A DNA stretch of 58,425 nt from an uncultured Clostridia bacterium (GTDB lineage: Bacteria; Bacillota; Clostridia; Christensenellales; CAG-314). A model generated the notes under the pieces. The model was not told where the DNA came from. It worked only from the letters and a program-made list of their open reading frames with translations, and did not search any database. The translations under genes were made by a program, and so were the position numbers. Of this stretch, positions 56,216-58,425 are shown piece by piece. Within the stretch, counting starts at the first letter, position 1. Every line of letters starts with the position of its first letter. The stretch covers positions 1 through 58,425 of the forward strand of contig CAKRAM010000100.1 in NCBI GenBank assembly GCA_934294965.1. Direction: 5' to 3'.

Positions 56216-56519
56216 AACGTTTTCTATCTCCTATATGTTATTATCCGGCGGCTTGGCAAAAGTTAATTTGCAAAAAGTCCCGAACACGGGCGTATGCCGC
56301 AGCAAAATAACTTGCAAATTGCTTTTTGCGTGTTACGAAACGACTCGTCGAACGCTTGCTTGCAAACAAACCTTTTACGGCAGTGCCGTGTGGAAGAAAA
56401 GATTTGTGCTTGCTTGTGGTCGACGGCTGCTCCGTGCAAATAAGCCAACGGGCGGTGTCCTCCGCCAACGGATTGCTCCGAATTTGCAACGAAATTTGGG
56501 CGCACATAGCCATAGTACA
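56216..56519 (-). ncRNA. Long structured 5' leader of the pilin-like gene
   Basis: Between the promoter at 56520-56548 and the ATG lie about 300 nt, with these minus-strand hairpins in order: TGGCGG-AGGACA-CCGCCC, ACGGC-ACT-GCCGT, and CCCG-TGTT-CGGG near the 3' end within a longer pairing of ATTTGCAA with TTGCAAAT. It is not a convincing match to a c-di-GMP or other known riboswitch. Confidence 0.4.
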
Positions 56520-56548
56520 AGAATATCGTTTAGGACAAGTTTTGTCAA
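56520..56548 (-). promoter_or_regulatory. Promoter of the pilin-like gene
   Basis: Minus-strand TTGACA (56548-56543), 17 nt, TATTCT (56525-56520). The -35 is perfect. It would start a transcript about 300 nt before the ATG at 56215. Confidence 0.6.
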
Positions 56549-56896
56549 GCAATTTGCGTTTTTCGCTGTCGGTTTTTGTCGGGTTTTGTTTTACGTTCCG
56601 ACCAGACGTGCAACGGCGTTCGCACGTTCGTATTCTACGCTTGTTCCTCGTTGAGAGTAATTGGCATTGCAATATCAAAAGCAAACTGCTAATAACAAGC
56701 GCGGCACACGAACAAGCGAAGTCGATTTTGTCGGGGCGGCACTACTGCGCCTAATTTTGTCACATTTTGGCAAAAATGCGGACAAAACATTTTAATTTAT
56801 TCAACATTTCACTTTTATTTACTTTTGGTTTACTTTTGCCGTTTACATTGCTCGGTGCAAAATGCACTACTATCGACATCCACCAAAGGAGAACAT
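56549..56896. other. Intergenic region before the GNAT-like gene
   Basis: About 350 bases without a gene. An AT-rich stretch at 56780-56860 probably holds the promoter of the plus-strand gene, with -35-like TTTACT and -10-like elements, but none is close to consensus. No repeat was recognised. Confidence 0.35.
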
Positions 56897-58033
56897 ATGA
56901 AAGTTACCGTTTTTGAAGTGAAAACTCGCAAGCAGCAAAAACAATTTGTAAATTTTCCATTGGAACTGTACAAAAACAATCCGTATTTCGTGCCGCCGCT
57001 CTACGCCGACGAAATGGACGTGTTTAAGCCAAACTACATGTACTACGACACGTGCGTTGCGGTTTACTTTTTGGCAGCCGACGAAACGGGCAAAATTGTG
57101 GGAAGAATTTCGGGAATACTGCAAAAGGCGTCCAACGAAAAGTGGCAACAAAAACGCGTTAGGTTTACCCGTTTTGACAGCATAGACAACCAACAAGTTG
57201 CCGATGCGCTTTTTGCCGCCGTCGAAAACTGGGCAAAGCAACAAGGCATGGAAGAAGTTGTCGGCCCGCTGGGTTTTTCCGACTTTGAACGCGAAGGCTT
57301 GCTGATAGACGGCTTTGACTACCTTTCTACATTTGAAGAACAGTACAACTACCCCTACTACCAACGCTTGATAGAAAACTGCGGCTACGCCAAGGACGTG
57401 GATTGGCTTGAACACCGTTTGCTGAAAATGAAGACGGAAGAACAGGAACGCTACGAACGCATCACCACCAAAATGATGAAAAAGTACAACTTGCACTTCG
57501 ACAACAGCAAAAGCACGGGCGAATTTATCCGCAAATACGCCGACAAGTTTTTTGCGCTGGTGGACGAAACTTACAACCAAATTTACGGTACGGTTCCGTT
57601 TACCGACAATATGAAAAAAGCCCTTATTTCCAACTTTAAGTTGATTGTAGACGTACGCTTTGTTTGCGCCATTTTGGACGAAAACGAAAACATCGTTGCG
57701 TTTGGCCTATGCTTCCCCGCAATAGGCGAGGCTTTGCAAAAAAGCGGAGGAAAACTGACGCTGCCCGCAATCGCGCGCGTTTTGAAAGCCATAAAACATC
57801 CCAAAGTGCTGGATTTGGGACTTATCGGCGTGGTGAATGAATACAAAAACAAGGGTATCGCTTCGGTTTTGATTTACAGCATTGCCAAGTACATAGAAGA
57901 CTTTAAGTTTGACTACATGGAAACCAATTTGAATTTGGAAGATAACTACGCAATTTTGAATTGCTGGAAAAGTTTTGACCACATTCAACACAAACGCCGC
58001 CGCAGTTTTGTGAAAAAGCTGGAACAATATTAG
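56897..58033 (+). CDS. GNAT-like N-acetyltransferase family protein
   Basis: The 378-residue protein resembles large GNAT-related proteins. The N-terminal block QFVNFPLELYKNNPYFVPPLYADEMDVF is typical of a YghO-like family, and the C-terminal half has LDLGLIGVVNEYKNKGIASVLIYSIAKYI, the acetyl-CoA pyrophosphate-binding region, followed by the NCWKSFD tail. A central EEVVGPLGFSDFEREGLLIDGFD stretch is also family-conserved. The acceptor is unknown. The ATG at 56897 follows AAAGGAGA. It appears monocistronic. Confidence 0.8.
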   Translation: MKVTVFEVKTRKQQKQFVNFPLELYKNNPYFVPPLYADEMDVFKPNYMYYDTCVAVYFLAADETGKIVGRISGILQKASNEKWQQKRVRFTRFDSIDNQQVADALFAAVENWAKQQGMEEVVGPLGFSDFEREGLLIDGFDYLSTFEEQYNYPYYQRLIENCGYAKDVDWLEHRLLKMKTEEQERYERITTKMMKKYNLHFDNSKSTGEFIRKYADKFFALVDETYNQIYGTVPFTDNMKKALISNFKLIVDVRFVCAILDENENIVAFGLCFPAIGEALQKSGGKLTLPAIARVLKAIKHPKVLDLGLIGVVNEYKNKGIASVLIYSIAKYIEDFKFDYMETNLNLEDNYAILNCWKSFDHIQHKRRRSFVKKLEQY

Positions 58034-58320
58034 CCGACCAAATGTGCAACGCAGGCGTAGCCTGTTTCCGTTGGTTCGTGTGCAAAGTTGGCGAACGCCC
58101 CTGTCCGCTCGGCGTTGAGTTTTTCATTTTACCGAGGTTTAGCGAGTTATTTGGCGGGTGCTTGTATAAGTAAAGCATCCGTCAAAGAGCCATTTTGTAT
58201 TTTTGTGTTTTGGAATTATTTGTTTTTCCTACCATGGCTTGAGAAGTTTGCCATTGTTGCAGATCAGACATTTTTCAAAAGTCTTACAAATGCTTGTAGA
58301 ACAAAAAGTTCGACGACCAT
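58034..58320. other. Intergenic region with a dispersed short repeat
   Basis: 58067-58096 repeats the 30-nt block of 53521-53550 (TTCGTGTGCAAAGT core with GTTCG...CGAAC ends). Otherwise I see no gene or clear structure up to 58320. Confidence 0.6.
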
Positions 58321-58368
58321 ATATAAAAAGGAAGCTTGATACAAATCAAACTTCCTTTTATATTTTTG
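58321..58368 (+). terminator. Long inverted repeat, probable terminator
   Basis: ATATAAAAAGGAAG(C)TTGAT-ACAA-ATCAA(A)CTTCCTTTTATAT forms a stem of about 18 bp, followed by TTTTTGG. It lies 290 nt after the GNAT-like gene and may serve it or a gene beyond the window edge. Confidence 0.6.
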
Positions 58369-58425
58369 GTTATTTTGTCAAATCATTTTTGACACATCGG
58401 TCTCACGTTCAATACGTAATATAGA

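Noticed and set aside
56216..56519. Possible c-di-GMP (GEMM) riboswitch in the pilin leader
   Set aside because: A CACGCAAAAAGCAA stretch and GCCGCCGG are suggestive, but the order and the GNRA/receptor elements of the class are missing.

Overview
The window looks like a chromosome segment from a spore-forming Clostridia-type Firmicute, probably an uncultured gut lineage. The evidence is a recognisable spo0A and spoIIR, a spoVB-like/yabN (mazG) pair, a maf/mreB pair, the Firmicutes order rpmG-secE-nusG-rplK-rplA-rplJ-rplL-rpoB-rpoC-L7Ae-rpsL-rpsG-fusA-tuf, strong AGGAGG ribosome-binding sites, and TTGACA-17-TATAAT-type promoters. I cannot place it to genus; a Christensenellales-like affiliation is only a guess. 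No phage, plasmid, rRNA or CRISPR array was seen.

Layout. 0.1-5.7 kb: transketolase (-), then an exported lipoprotein with InlB-type repeats and a transglutaminase domain, and a small membrane protein (+). 6.1-8.6 kb: a TetR regulator (+), then Spo0A and SpoIIR (-). 8.8-13.1 kb: two paralogous PlsC-type acyltransferases, each fused to a zinc ribbon, on either side of a PIG-L deacetylase and a tandem repeat. 13.3-20.2 kb: a minus-strand run of MreB-like actin, Maf, esterase, TrmL, DusB, YabN/MazG and a SpoVB/MurJ-type flippase. 20.6-28.2 kb: GH36 alpha-galactosidase, metallophosphoesterase, DUF1846 protein, MgtC-like protein and iron-dependent alcohol dehydrogenase. 28.2-36 kb: a Sel1 mini-protein with TrkH/TrkA, a phosphopantetheinyl transferase, an ADP-ribosylglycohydrolase, a Val-Glu-Met tRNA operon and a CrtI-like FAD oxidoreductase. 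36.2-53.3 kb: the transcription/translation super-cluster, all on the minus strand. 54-58 kb: cytidine deaminase, a large prepilin/beta-helix fusion protein with a long structured leader, and a GNAT-like protein.

How the parts fit. The super-cluster supplies RNA polymerase, elongation factors and stalk proteins. It carries a recognisable L10 leader with an attenuator and a probable L1-binding leader before rplK. Spo0A and SpoIIR show sporulation ancestry, but the Spo0A receiver has lost its acidic pocket and has Glu in place of the phospho-acceptor Asp, so control of sporulation is probably rewired. The acyltransferase/PIG-L group suggests phospholipid or glycolipid modification. The lipoprotein and the pilin-like beta-helix protein are candidate surface factors.

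The most interesting leads are the phospho-independent-looking Spo0A, the pilin/beta-helix protein with its roughly 300-nt leader, the enlarged RpoB (a roughly 180-residue excess in lobe 2 plus an acidic tail), the S12 residue Arg88, a divergent MreB, an orphan consensus promoter facing a GC-rich hairpin region, and several dispersed repeat families.
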